From the NCBI RefSeq assembly GCF_026130545.1, contig NZ_JAMOIM010000016.1, positions 62,001 to 126,000 on the forward strand: DNA of 64,000 nt, written 5' to 3'. This DNA comes from Lichenifustis flavocetrariae (GTDB lineage: Bacteria > Pseudomonadota > Alphaproteobacteria > Rhizobiales > Beijerinckiaceae). Made by a program: the position numbers and the translations under genes. The notes beneath the pieces were generated by a model. The model ran no database searches and was not told the origin of the DNA. It was given only the letters and a program-made list of their open reading frames with translations. This document shows, in pieces, positions 26,015 to 34,503 of the stretch (its first letter is position 1; every line of letters begins with the position of its first letter).

Positions 26015-27229
26015 TCAGAAGAAGGCCTGCAGCCCGGTCTGCGCTCGCCCGAGGATCAGGGCATGGACGTCATGCGTGCCCTCGTAGGTGTTCACCGTTT
26101 CAAGGTTCTGGAGGTGACGCATCACATGGTACTCGCCCATGATCCCGTTGCCGCCATGCATGTCGCGGGCTTCGCGGGCGATCGTGAGCGCCTTGCCGCA
26201 ATTGTTGCGCTTGATGAGCGAGATCATCTCCGGGGCCATGCGGCCTTCGTCGAAGAGCCGTCCAACACGAAGGCTTGCCTGCAAGCCGAGCGCGATTTCG
26301 GTCTGCATGTCGGCGAGCTTCTTCTGTATCAACTGGGTCTGTGCCAGCGGGCGGCCGAACTGCTTGCGATCGAGCGTGTATTGCCGTGCCCGGTGCCAGC
26401 AATCCTCGGCCGCGCCCATCGTCCCCCAGGAGATGCCATAGCGTGCCCGATTGAGGCATCCGAACGGGCCCTTGAGACCCGAAACGTTCGGCAGCAGGGC
26501 ATCCTCGCCCACCTCGACGCCTTCCATCACGATCTCACCCGTCACCGAAGCACGCAGCGAAAGTTTTCCGCCGATCTTCGGCGCCGATAGGCCTTTCGTA
26601 CCCTTGCGCAGCACGAAACCCCGGATCGCGCCCTCATGCGCATCCGACTTGGCCCAGACCACGAAGACATCGGCGATCGGCGCGTTGGAGATCCATGTCT
26701 TGGCGCCGTTGAGGCGATAGCCGCCGTCGATCTTCGTGGCGCGGGTCTTCATGCCGGCCGGGTCTGAGCCTGCATCGGGCTCGGTCAATCCGAAACAGCC
26801 GATCCACTCGCCCGAGGCCAGCTTGGGCAGATAGCTCTTGCGCTGTGTCTCGTCGCCATAGGCGTAGATCGGGTACATGACGAGCGAGGACTGGACGCTC
26901 ATCATCGAGCGATAGCCCGAATCGACCCGCTCCACCTCGCGGGCCACAAGTCCATAGGCCACATAGGAGGCCTCGGCCCCGCCATAGGTCTCCGGGATCG
27001 TCACACCGAGAAGGCCGAGTTCCCCCATTTCACGGAAAATCGCCGTGTCGGTAATCTCTTGAGCGTAGGCTTCCACCACGCGCGGTTGCAGCTTGTCTTG
27101 CGCGTAGGAACGCGCCGTGTCCCGGATCATCCGTTCGTCCTCGGTGAGCTGGTCATCGAGAAGAAGCGGATCATCCCAGGCGAAACCCGCACTCGCGGAA
27201 GCGGAGGAAGAGACGGCGGACAGGCTCAT
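26015..27229 (-). CDS. gcdH: Glutaryl-CoA dehydrogenase
   Basis: This FAD enzyme oxidises and decarboxylates glutaryl-CoA to crotonyl-CoA in lysine, tryptophan and aromatic degradation. The product is 404 residues. Acyl-CoA dehydrogenase segments include [20 protein letters not shown] and [19 protein letters not shown]. The catalytic glutamate lies in [32 protein letters not shown] contains the arginine that binds the substrate's distal carboxylate in this subgroup. The CoA-transferase gene follows in the same operon. Confidence 0.95.
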   Translation of the reverse strand: MSLSAVSSSASASAGFAWDDPLLLDDQLTEDERMIRDTARSYAQDKLQPRVVEAYAQEITDTAIFREMGELGLLGVTIPETYGGAEASYVAYGLVAREVERVDSGYRSMMSVQSSLVMYPIYAYGDETQRKSYLPKLASGEWIGCFGLTEPDAGSDPAGMKTRATKIDGGYRLNGAKTWISNAPIADVFVVWAKSDAHEGAIRGFVLRKGTKGLSAPKIGGKLSLRASVTGEIVMEGVEVGEDALLPNVSGLKGPFGCLNRARYGISWGTMGAAEDCWHRARQYTLDRKQFGRPLAQTQLIQKKLADMQTEIALGLQASLRVGRLFDEGRMAPEMISLIKRNNCGKALTIAREARDMHGGNGIMGEYHVMRHLQNLETVNTYEGTHDVHALILGRAQTGLQAFF

Positions 27230-27283
27230 GCGACGATTCCTAAACCGCTGGGTGACACCGGATCAGCCGGCGCCCCGCGGCAC

Positions 27284-28057
27284 TTATTTGTCCACGAAGG
27301 CTTTTTCCACAACGAATTGTCCGGGCTCGCCATGGTTGCCCTCGATGAAATTGCGATCGAGGAGATGCTGCTTGATGTCCGCCAACATGTGAGGACCCCC
27401 GCAGATCATCACGCGGTCATGCTCGGCCTCGAGGGGCGCGAGGCCGAGATCGGCGTAGAGCTTGCCTGATTCCATCAGGGCTGTGATCCGCCCATTGTTG
27501 CGGAATGGCTCGCGCGTCACCGTCGGATAATAGATGAGCTTCTCGCTCACGAGTTCACCCAGAAGCTCATCTTTGGGCAGATCCTCGGCGATCGAGTCCT
27601 TGAAGGCAAGCTCGGACACGTGTCGGACCCCATGAACCAGAACCACTTTCTCGAAGCGGTCGTAGGTTTCGGGATCCTTGATCACGCTCAGGAACGGCGC
27701 CAGCCCGGTTCCGGTCGAGAGCAGATAGAGGTTCCGGCCGGCATGCAGATTATCCACCACGAGCGTGCCGGTTGCCTTGCGGCTGACGATCACCTGATCC
27801 CCGACCTTAAGATGCTGCAACTGCGACGTCAGCGGCCCCTCGGGGACCTTGATGGACAGAAATTCGAGCTGCTCTTCGTAATTGGCGCTGGCGAGGCTGT
27901 AGGCGCGCAGCAGCGGTTTGCCATTCACCTTGATGCCGATCATGGTGAATTCACCGTTCCGGAACCGGAACGACGGGTCGCGAGTCGTGCGAAAGCTGAA
28001 CAGCCTGTCCGTCCAATGCCGAACGTCCAGAACCTTCTCTTCGTGCAAACTGCTCAC
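27284..28057 (-). CDS. fpr: Ferredoxin--NADP+ reductase
   Basis: This cytosolic FAD enzyme exchanges electrons between NADPH and ferredoxin or flavodoxin. FAD binding is marked by RAYSLAS. The NADP site includes LLSTGTGLAPFLSVI and VMICGGPHMLADIKQHLLDR. The C-terminus VEKAFVDK is of the bacterial subclass that ends in an extended tail rather than an aromatic residue. I prefer the GTG at 28057, five bases after GGAG, giving 257 residues like rhizobial Fpr. An upstream ATG at 28087 would add ten residues. Confidence 0.92.
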   Translation of the reverse strand: MSSLHEEKVLDVRHWTDRLFSFRTTRDPSFRFRNGEFTMIGIKVNGKPLLRAYSLASANYEEQLEFLSIKVPEGPLTSQLQHLKVGDQVIVSRKATGTLVVDNLHAGRNLYLLSTGTGLAPFLSVIKDPETYDRFEKVVLVHGVRHVSELAFKDSIAEDLPKDELLGELVSEKLIYYPTVTREPFRNNGRITALMESGKLYADLGLAPLEAEHDRVMICGGPHMLADIKQHLLDRNFIEGNHGEPGQFVVEKAFVDK

Positions 28058-28214
28058 ATCATCTCCACACGCAAAGGCGGCTGACATCCGATGTGTGGCG
28101 CCGCGACCTTGGTCTTGACGTGTCTGAAAGTGGTTCGCGCCGCTCCGTCAAGATCAGAAAATGCGAATGGGCTGCAAGGCAGCCCTGCATAACAGCAGCA
28201 GCGATCCCTAATTT

Positions 28215-28234
28215 TATTTGTACGCAAACAAATA
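28215..28234. promoter_or_regulatory. Perfect AT-rich palindrome in the fpr-kef intergenic region
   Basis: TATTTGT, 6 bases, ACAAATA forms a perfect inverted repeat in a strikingly AT-rich patch within the 302-base region between two divergent genes. It is about 125 bases from the antiporter start and 160 from the fpr start. It looks like a dimeric regulator's operator. No regulator is encoded next to it. Confidence 0.4.
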
Positions 28235-28359
28235 TCGCGGGGCCGCGATGTCGTCAACCCGACGGACCGTCGCGGGCGGGCACCACATCCGATACGAGTT
28301 TCCTTTCGCCAAGCGATTTGGCACAAGAAAGGTCCTGGGGCCGCTGCTGCCGAGTACAA

Positions 28360-30078
28360 ATGCACGATCTTGTCTTCGACATTGCGGTTTGCACGGTGAC
28401 GGCATGGACGCTCGCCGTTGCGGCTCAGGCGATTGGGCAACCGGTGATCCTGGCCTATCTGATTGGTGGGTTCGTGATTGGCCCTTCGGGGTTCCGGCTG
28501 GTCAGTTCCGAGGAATCGATCGCAACCATCTCGGAACTCGGGTTGATCTTTCTGCTTTTTATGATCGGGCTCGAGATCGATCTTCGGAAGATCATCAGAT
28601 CGGGACCGGTGATCCTGGTCGCGGCACTGGCGCAGATCGGCGGATGCTGCCTGCTCGGCATCTTCTTCTTTCTCTACATCGGGCTGCCGTTGGGCGGTGG
28701 CCATTGGGACGCGTTGTATCTCGGCGTTGCCGCAGCCCTCAGCAGCACCGTGATCATCGTGAAGGTGCTTTACGACAAGCGCGAACTCGACACGCTGCCA
28801 GGGCGGATCACGCTCGGCGTCCTGGTGCTGCAAGACCTGTTCGTGATCCTGTTCCTTGCCATCCAGCCGAGCCTCAACGATCTGAGAGCAGAAGTCATTG
28901 TGCTTTCCATCCTCCGGGTGGGCGTGCTGGTGGCCTCGGCACTCCTGGTCAGCCGTTTCATTCTTCCCGTCCTTTTCTTTCGCATCGCACGGTTGCCAGA
29001 ACTCGTTCTCGTCGGCGCCCTCGCCTGGTGTCTGGCTTTGGGACAATTGGCCGAACTCCTCCACCTGTCGCGCGAGATGGGGGCGCTCGTGGCAGGTGTG
29101 TCCTTGTCGACCTTCCCTTACGCGCTCGATGTCGCGGCCAAGGTGACGAGCCTGCGCGACTTCTTCGTCACGCTCTTTTTCGTCGGCGTGGGGATGACCA
29201 TCCCAATCCCGAGTCTCGACGTCTTCGGCTTTGCGGCGGTATTGGTGGTTTTCACGGTCGCGAGCCGTCTCGTCACGATCATCCCACCACTCTATGCGCT
29301 GCGGCAGGGATTGCGGACTAGCCTGCTGCCGGCCATCAACCTGTCGCAACTCAGCGAGTTCTCACTGGTTCTCCTGCAGATCGGTGTAGCGGCCGGCCAT
29401 GTCGCCCCGGCCGTCAAAGCCGCGACCTCGATCAGTTTCGTGGTTCTCGCAGCCATCAGCACCTTCGGCATGGGTCGCAGCGATGCACTGGTGCGCGGCG
29501 CAATTGCCGCCCTGAAGCGTCTTGGGCTCCGAGACCTGGACGGCGAAATGCCCCTGGAAACCGTTACCTCAGAGCACGGCGCGCGGATCATGCTGCTAGG
29601 CTTCTTTCGCACCGCGAGTTCGCTGATCGCTGAGCTTGAGGCGCGCCAGTCGGCCTCTTTGGCCGACGTCGCGGTCGTCGACTTCAATCCTGTGGTGCAT
29701 CGCGGTCTTATGGAGCGTGGGATCAAAGTGGCCTACGGCGACATTAGCCAGCCAGAAACCCTGATCCACGCCGGCGTCCGCCATGCGGAGGTTTTGATCT
29801 GCACCGTGCCGGACTTTCTGCTGAAGGGAGTGACCAACGAGCGTCTCGTGCGCCAGCTTCGCTCGCTCAATCCGACAGCAACGATCCTCGCGCCGGCCGA
29901 GCTCATTTCCGACGTGGATGCCCTTTATGCGGCCGGTGCCGATTACGTGATGGTGACCCGCCTCACTGAGGCCTCGCAGCTTTGCGACGTGCTGGAGGCC
30001 ATCGACGACGGTCTCCTGTCATCGAAGCGCGAGAGCCTGGCGATCAGCCTCAAAGATCGGCGGGAGGTCCTGGCGTGA
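28360..30078 (+). CDS. Kef-type monovalent cation:proton antiporter with TrkA-N domain
   Basis: The 572-residue protein has an N-terminal CPA2 membrane domain of about 12 helices (to about residue 385). It includes QPVILAYLIGGFVIGPSGFR and GLIFLLFMIGLEIDLRKI. Next comes a cytoplasmic RCK/TrkA-N domain (from HGARIMLLGFFRTASSLIAE to about residue 520). The nucleotide-binding glycine motif is weak (LLGFFRTAS). Such proteins export K+ or Na+ against protons, often under NAD(H) or glutathione control. The frame is open upstream, but the ATG at 28360 fits the family. Divergent from fpr. Confidence 0.88.
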   Translation: MHDLVFDIAVCTVTAWTLAVAAQAIGQPVILAYLIGGFVIGPSGFRLVSSEESIATISELGLIFLLFMIGLEIDLRKIIRSGPVILVAALAQIGGCCLLGIFFFLYIGLPLGGGHWDALYLGVAAALSSTVIIVKVLYDKRELDTLPGRITLGVLVLQDLFVILFLAIQPSLNDLRAEVIVLSILRVGVLVASALLVSRFILPVLFFRIARLPELVLVGALAWCLALGQLAELLHLSREMGALVAGVSLSTFPYALDVAAKVTSLRDFFVTLFFVGVGMTIPIPSLDVFGFAAVLVVFTVASRLVTIIPPLYALRQGLRTSLLPAINLSQLSEFSLVLLQIGVAAGHVAPAVKAATSISFVVLAAISTFGMGRSDALVRGAIAALKRLGLRDLDGEMPLETVTSEHGARIMLLGFFRTASSLIAELEARQSASLADVAVVDFNPVVHRGLMERGIKVAYGDISQPETLIHAGVRHAEVLICTVPDFLLKGVTNERLVRQLRSLNPTATILAPAELISDVDALYAAGADYVMVTRLTEASQLCDVLEAIDDGLLSSKRESLAISLKDRREVLA

Positions 30079-30109
30079 GCCGTCCTCGTGGATCGGATAG
30101 GAGACAGAC

Positions 30110-30487
30110 GTGATAGACCGGCTCGATCATCTCGTTCTGACCGTCCATAGCGTTGCGCGCTCGTGCGATTTCTACGTGCGGGGGCTCGGTATGACAGCGC
30201 AGACAGTTGACGGCCGCACGGCACTTTTATTTGGACAGCAGAAACTCAACTTGCACCCGGCAGACGGGCCACCGATCCGGCCGCGCGCGCATGCTCCCAC
30301 GCCCGGAAGCGCCGACTTCTGCCTGATCGCGGATCGGCCGCTTGAGGCCGTCATGGTCCTCCTCGACGAGCGTGGGCTTTCCGTCGAGCTTGGCCCGGTT
30401 GATCGGATTGGGCGTGCTGGACCGATGCGGTCGATCAACCTGCGTGATCCAGATGACAATCTTGTTGAGATCTCGGCATATCGGTGA
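30110..30487 (+). CDS. VOC family protein (glyoxalase/bleomycin resistance fold)
   Basis: The 125-residue single VOC domain starts MIDRLDHLVLTVHSVARSCD and ends DPDDNLVEISAY. The His near the N-terminus and the Glu near the C-terminus are potential metal ligands. Its substrate cannot be inferred; relatives include glyoxalase-like, dioxygenase-like and thiol transferase proteins. It starts at a GTG with AGGAG seven bases upstream. It lies 31 bases after the antiporter gene, so cotranscription is possible. Confidence 0.88.
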   Translation: MIDRLDHLVLTVHSVARSCDFYVRGLGMTAQTVDGRTALLFGQQKLNLHPADGPPIRPRAHAPTPGSADFCLIADRPLEAVMVLLDERGLSVELGPVDRIGRAGPMRSINLRDPDDNLVEISAYR

Positions 30488-30998
30488 CCGAACTTCTTGA
30501 GATTGTGGCAAAGGTCGCGTTTGCGGTGATCACCGTCGGGCGTGGAATGGCGCGAGCCAGCATTTTAGAGAAAAGCTGGTCTGCGGCCCGTGCATGGGTG
30601 ATAGTCCGGGTGAGAACCTGAGGATTGGACCGTGAGCAGCCGTGGGTTTTGCCTTTGTTCCGCATGCCGGAGCAGCGTACCGGAGATTTCACCGATCGAC
30701 TTCCCAAGTAGAACCGCGAGGCGCATGCCGCGATCTGGAACTTCGGATTGCGGCTCATCGACGGTATCCTTGTCTGCTCGGATGGTTGTGCCGCCTTGCC
30801 GTGTGCCCCGCATCGCAAGGCGGTTCTGCTTCAACCCGCATGGATCAAAGCTCGGATCGGGAACTCTGAGCCCTTTTCACAATGTGTATCAGAGCGATGT
30901 CGGGTTCGGCATGCTGCTTGCAAGCCACCGACGATGAGGTGGGCGGATCGATCATACGGACGCGTGCAGTCCGAAGACAACCTTGAAGGGCTTTTGCA
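30488..30998 (+). other. 511-base intergenic region before the Opp1 operon
   Basis: I see no supportable gene here. Open frames on both strands are short, arginine-rich and lack ribosome binding sites. A minus-strand frame (30565-30834) contains a faintly protein-like stretch (MRLAVLLGKSIGEI) that might be a decayed gene, but I cannot assign it. The promoter of the peptide transporter operon should lie in the right half. Confidence 0.5.
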
Positions 30999-32567
30999 TT
31001 GACAAGCACCAGATCACCAAACCCGCATGCCTCGACCCTGCTTCTCGACAGACGCGAGATCATGGCCGGAGCCGCGGCGCTCGGGCTGGCATTCGGCTCC
31101 CTCGGCGGCAGCGCGAAAGCGGCAGAGACGCCCAAGAAAGGCGGAACGCTGCGACTTGGAATGGAAGGCGGCAGCGCGTCGGACAGCCTTGATCCTCGGA
31201 CCTACGCGGATTCGATCCCGATCTCCTATGGGTACCAAATCTTCAACGGTTTGGTCGAGTTGGATGCGGACGGCAATGCGAAAGGCGAGCTGCTGGAGAG
31301 CTGGGAGACAAAGCCTGGTGCGACCGAGTGGATCTTCAACGTGCGCAAGGGAATCACGTTTCATTCCGGCAAGACGCTCGACGCGGACGACATCATCTAC
31401 TCCCTGAACCTTCATCGCGGAGAGACAAAGTCCGCCGCAAAAGACCTGCTCAGCGCGATCAGCGACATCAAGAAGCTAAGTGCAAACCAGATCCAGATCA
31501 CGCTATCGAGCGGCAATGCCGACCTGCCCTACAACCTGACCGACTACCACATGCTGGTGGTTCCGAACGGCTTCACGGATTTCTCGAAGCCGGACGGGAC
31601 AGGTGCCTATGCGCTCGAGAGCTTCGAGCCCGGCGTTCGTGTCCTGACCAAGAACACCGGCCATTATTGGAAGCCGAATTCCGCTTGGTTCGACTCGATC
31701 GAACTCAAATATATTCCGGATACCTCGTCGCGCACACAGGCGCTGATTTCCGGTCAGATCGATGCCGCCAACCGTCTCGATCCGAAAACCGTCAGTTTCG
31801 TGCAAAAGTCGCCCAAGGTCTCTGTGCTGCAAACCAAGGGCACCGGTAACCGTTTCGCCTTCGTGGCCTTGTGTGACACCGATCCGTTCAAGTCGAACGA
31901 TCTCAGGATGGCCCTGAAATACGGGATCGATCGTCAGAAGATCGTCGACACCGTCTATAAAGGCTATGCGTCGATCGGCAACGACACGACCATTGGGCCG
32001 GCAAACAAATATTACGCGCCGAACAATCCCCCTCACACCTATGACCCTGATAAGGCCGCTTCACTGTGGAAGAAGGCCGGCAGCCCGGCCATCGAGCTGC
32101 AGGTATCGGAAGGTGCCTTCTCGGGCGCGACCGATGCGGGCATCCTCTATCAGGAAGCCATGAAGAAGGCCGGCATCAATCTCAACGTCAAACGCGTCTC
32201 GGGCGACGGCTATTGGGACAATGTCTGGCTCAAGGCGCCGTTCTGCGCCGTTTATTGGGGCGGCCGACCGACTGTCGATCTTCAGCTGTCTCAGACCTTC
32301 ATCTCCACCGCCAACTGGAACGATACCCATTGGCGCGAGCCGGCGTTCGACAAGATCATCACGGCCGCGCGGGTCGAGCTCGACGAGGCCAAGCGCAAGC
32401 AGATGTATGCGGAGGCGCAGAACATGATCGCCGATACGGGTGGCATGGTGTGCTTCGCGGTAGGCGACTACCTCGACGGATATTCGAAGAAGGTGCAGGG
32501 AACAGCACCCCATCCCCGCTACGACATGTGCGACCAGAAAGTGGCCGAGAAGGCCTGGTTCTCCTGA
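30999..32567 (+). CDS. Peptide-type ABC transporter substrate-binding protein (Opp1)
   Basis: This 522-residue SBP family 5 protein is the periplasmic receptor of an oligopeptide/dipeptide/nickel-type importer. It has a twin-arginine signal (LLLDRREIMAGAAALGLAFG, processed near AKAAE). The SBP_bac_5 hallmark GWTFHLRKG-like segment here reads TEWIFNVRKGITFHSGKTLD. It starts at TTG at 30999 with AAGGG upstream; a later ATG (residue 22) would remove part of the signal's N-region. It is the first gene of a four-gene operon (binding protein, two permeases, fused ATPase). Ligand unknown. Confidence 0.92.
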   Translation: MTSTRSPNPHASTLLLDRREIMAGAAALGLAFGSLGGSAKAAETPKKGGTLRLGMEGGSASDSLDPRTYADSIPISYGYQIFNGLVELDADGNAKGELLESWETKPGATEWIFNVRKGITFHSGKTLDADDIIYSLNLHRGETKSAAKDLLSAISDIKKLSANQIQITLSSGNADLPYNLTDYHMLVVPNGFTDFSKPDGTGAYALESFEPGVRVLTKNTGHYWKPNSAWFDSIELKYIPDTSSRTQALISGQIDAANRLDPKTVSFVQKSPKVSVLQTKGTGNRFAFVALCDTDPFKSNDLRMALKYGIDRQKIVDTVYKGYASIGNDTTIGPANKYYAPNNPPHTYDPDKAASLWKKAGSPAIELQVSEGAFSGATDAGILYQEAMKKAGINLNVKRVSGDGYWDNVWLKAPFCAVYWGGRPTVDLQLSQTFISTANWNDTHWREPAFDKIITAARVELDEAKRKQMYAEAQNMIADTGGMVCFAVGDYLDGYSKKVQGTAPHPRYDMCDQKVAEKAWFS

Positions 32568-32573
32568 ACTAGG

Positions 32574-32649
32574 GCGAAGCCGGTCTTCTCGGCTTCGCTG
32601 TTCTCACATCGCCGCGAAACCGAGGGGCCGAAGATCGGTGCCCCTCGGT
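32574..32649 (+). other. Two stem-loops between the Opp1 binding protein and permease genes
   Basis: GCGAAGCCG (32574-32582) pairs with CGGCTTCGC (32590-32598), and ACCGAGGGGC (32619-32628) pairs with GCCCCTCGGT (32640-32649). Both stems are perfect and neither has a T-run. Stem-loops at this place in ABC importer operons often stabilise the binding-protein mRNA or cause partial termination, so that the receptor outnumbers the membrane parts. Confidence 0.6.
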
Positions 32650-32702
32650 CTGAACCCATCACCTCAAACCGTCCGCGGTAAGCCTTCAAGGAGACGCCTT
32701 TC

Positions 32703-33650
32703 GTGATACGCCTGATCTTGATGCGCATCGGTCTCGGGCTGCTCACGTTATTCGTCGTCTCCGCGGTCATCTTCCTCTTGACGCAGATCCTCCCCGGTGA
32801 CGTGGCCTCGTCCGTACTGGGCCAGAACGCGACGCCGGAGAACCTTGCGGCCTTCCGGCACGAACTTGGGCTCGATCAACCAGCGCTGTCCCGCTACCTC
32901 ACTTGGCTCTGGGGCGTCCTGCATGGAGATTTCGGCGTCGCATTGACGAACAAGCGGGACATCATCCAGGAACTCGCCCCCCGCTTTCGCAATACCCTTT
33001 TTCTGGCAGGTTATGCCGCCCTGCTGGCCCTGCCGATCTCGGTGGGTTTCGGCATTCTGGCGGCTGTTCGCGAAGGTCGGCTCACAGATCGTGTGGCCAA
33101 TATCCTGGCTTTGATCTGCATCTCGATGCCCGAATTCTTCGTCGGTTATCTGCTGATCCTCAATTTCTCCGTGAACCACGAATATTTCCCGTCGCTCGCG
33201 ACCGTGAGTTCCGACACGCCGTTCGGTGAGCGGGTCTGGGCCGTGACTTTGCCGGCGATCACCATGACGCTCCTGGTGACCGCCCATATGCTGCGCATGA
33301 CGCGCAATTCGGTTCTTGCAATCATGTCGACCCCCTACGTCGAAATGGCCTTCCTCAAGGGCCTCACGCGCGGTCGCGTGGTGACGCGGCATGCACTGCC
33401 CAATGCCGCGTCACCCATCATCTCGGTGATCGCCCTCAACCTGGCCTATCTCGTGGTGGGCGTGGTGGTGGTCGAGAACGTCTTCACCTATCCCGGCGTG
33501 GGCCAGTATATGATCGATGCGGTGACCAAGCGGGACGTGCCGGTGATCGAGGCGTGCGGCATCGTGTTCGCCTCCGTGTTCATCACCCTGAACACCTTGG
33601 CCGACGTGCTGGCCATCGTGCTCAATCCCCGCTTACGTCACCCGCGTTAG
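32703..33650 (+). CDS. ABC transporter permease, DppB/OppB type (Opp1)
   Basis: The 315-residue inner-membrane protein has about six helices. It begins IRLILMRIGLGLLTLFVVSA and has the OppB-type segment DVASSVLGQNATPENLAAFR. The EAA-like loop that contacts the ATPase is in YVEMAFLKGLTRGRVVTRHA. Its GTG start has AAGGAG upstream. It pairs with the DppC-type permease that follows after nine bases. Confidence 0.94.
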   Translation: MIRLILMRIGLGLLTLFVVSAVIFLLTQILPGDVASSVLGQNATPENLAAFRHELGLDQPALSRYLTWLWGVLHGDFGVALTNKRDIIQELAPRFRNTLFLAGYAALLALPISVGFGILAAVREGRLTDRVANILALICISMPEFFVGYLLILNFSVNHEYFPSLATVSSDTPFGERVWAVTLPAITMTLLVTAHMLRMTRNSVLAIMSTPYVEMAFLKGLTRGRVVTRHALPNAASPIISVIALNLAYLVVGVVVVENVFTYPGVGQYMIDAVTKRDVPVIEACGIVFASVFITLNTLADVLAIVLNPRLRHPR

Positions 33651-33659
33651 GAGTCCGGC

Positions 33660-34493
33660 ATGACCATTTTCGGACAAAAAGCGCCCGCCACCGCACTCGT
33701 GGGTCTTCTGATCATCCTGCTCAACGTGCTGGTCGCGGTCGCCGGCCCCATGGTGGCACCTTACGGCGAAACGCAGGTCGTGGGCGGGGGCTGGGACCCC
33801 TCCTCGGCCACCACCTGGTTCGGCACGGATCAGATCGGTCGCGACATGCTGACCCGCCTGATCTATGGGGCGCGAATGACGATCGGCATCGCCTTCGTGA
33901 CCACCATCCTGTCCTTCTTCATCGGCATCACGTTGGGCTTGGTGGCGGCCGTGCTCGGCAAATGGGTCGACGTGGTGATTTCGCGGCTCGTCGACGTCGT
34001 CCTTTCGATCCCGCTGCTCATTTGGGCCTTGATGATCCTCAACGTGCTGGGGCAGTCGCTGACATCGCTGGTGCTCACCATCGCGTTCCTGGATTCGACC
34101 CGTGTGTTCCGGTTGTCCAGGGCCCTCGGCATAAATCTCGTCGCACTCGATTTCGTTGAAGTCGCTCGGATGCGCGGCGAAGGCCTGTGGTGGATCATCG
34201 GACGCGAGGTGCTGCCGAACGCCGCCGCGCCGCTCATGTCGGAATTCGGTCTCCGCTTCTGCTTCAACTTTTTGTTCATCGCCGCCTTGAGCTTCCTCGG
34301 ACTCGGCGTCCCCCTGCCCTATGCGGACTGGGGCGGTATGGTGAAGGACAATGTCGGCGGCATTTCGTTTGGTCTGCCGGCGGCGCTCTATCCCGCGGCT
34401 GCCATCGCGATCCTGACGGTCGGGATCAATCTCGTGGTCGACTGGTTCCTGTCGATCGATGCCCGCCCGTCGGGTGCCCAAGCCGAAATGTAG
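33660..34493 (+). CDS. ABC transporter permease, DppC/OppC type (Opp1)
   Basis: The 277-residue permease has the OppC-type region STWFGTDQIGRDMLTRLIYG, here reading ATTWFGTDQIGRDMLTRLIY, and helices typical of BPD_transp_1. The coupling loop is in DFVEVARMRGEGLWWIIGRE. TAGGAG precedes the ATG. It ends ten bases before the ATPase gene. Confidence 0.94.
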   Translation: MTIFGQKAPATALVGLLIILLNVLVAVAGPMVAPYGETQVVGGGWDPSSATTWFGTDQIGRDMLTRLIYGARMTIGIAFVTTILSFFIGITLGLVAAVLGKWVDVVISRLVDVVLSIPLLIWALMILNVLGQSLTSLVLTIAFLDSTRVFRLSRALGINLVALDFVEVARMRGEGLWWIIGREVLPNAAAPLMSEFGLRFCFNFLFIAALSFLGLGVPLPYADWGGMVKDNVGGISFGLPAALYPAAAIAILTVGINLVVDWFLSIDARPSGAQAEM

Positions 34494-34503
34494 GAGGCAC
34501 GCC

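Noticed and set aside
28054-29349. 431-codon minus-strand frame opposite the Kef antiporter
   Set aside because: Low-complexity, strongly charged translation antisense to a membrane protein; no family and no start signal.
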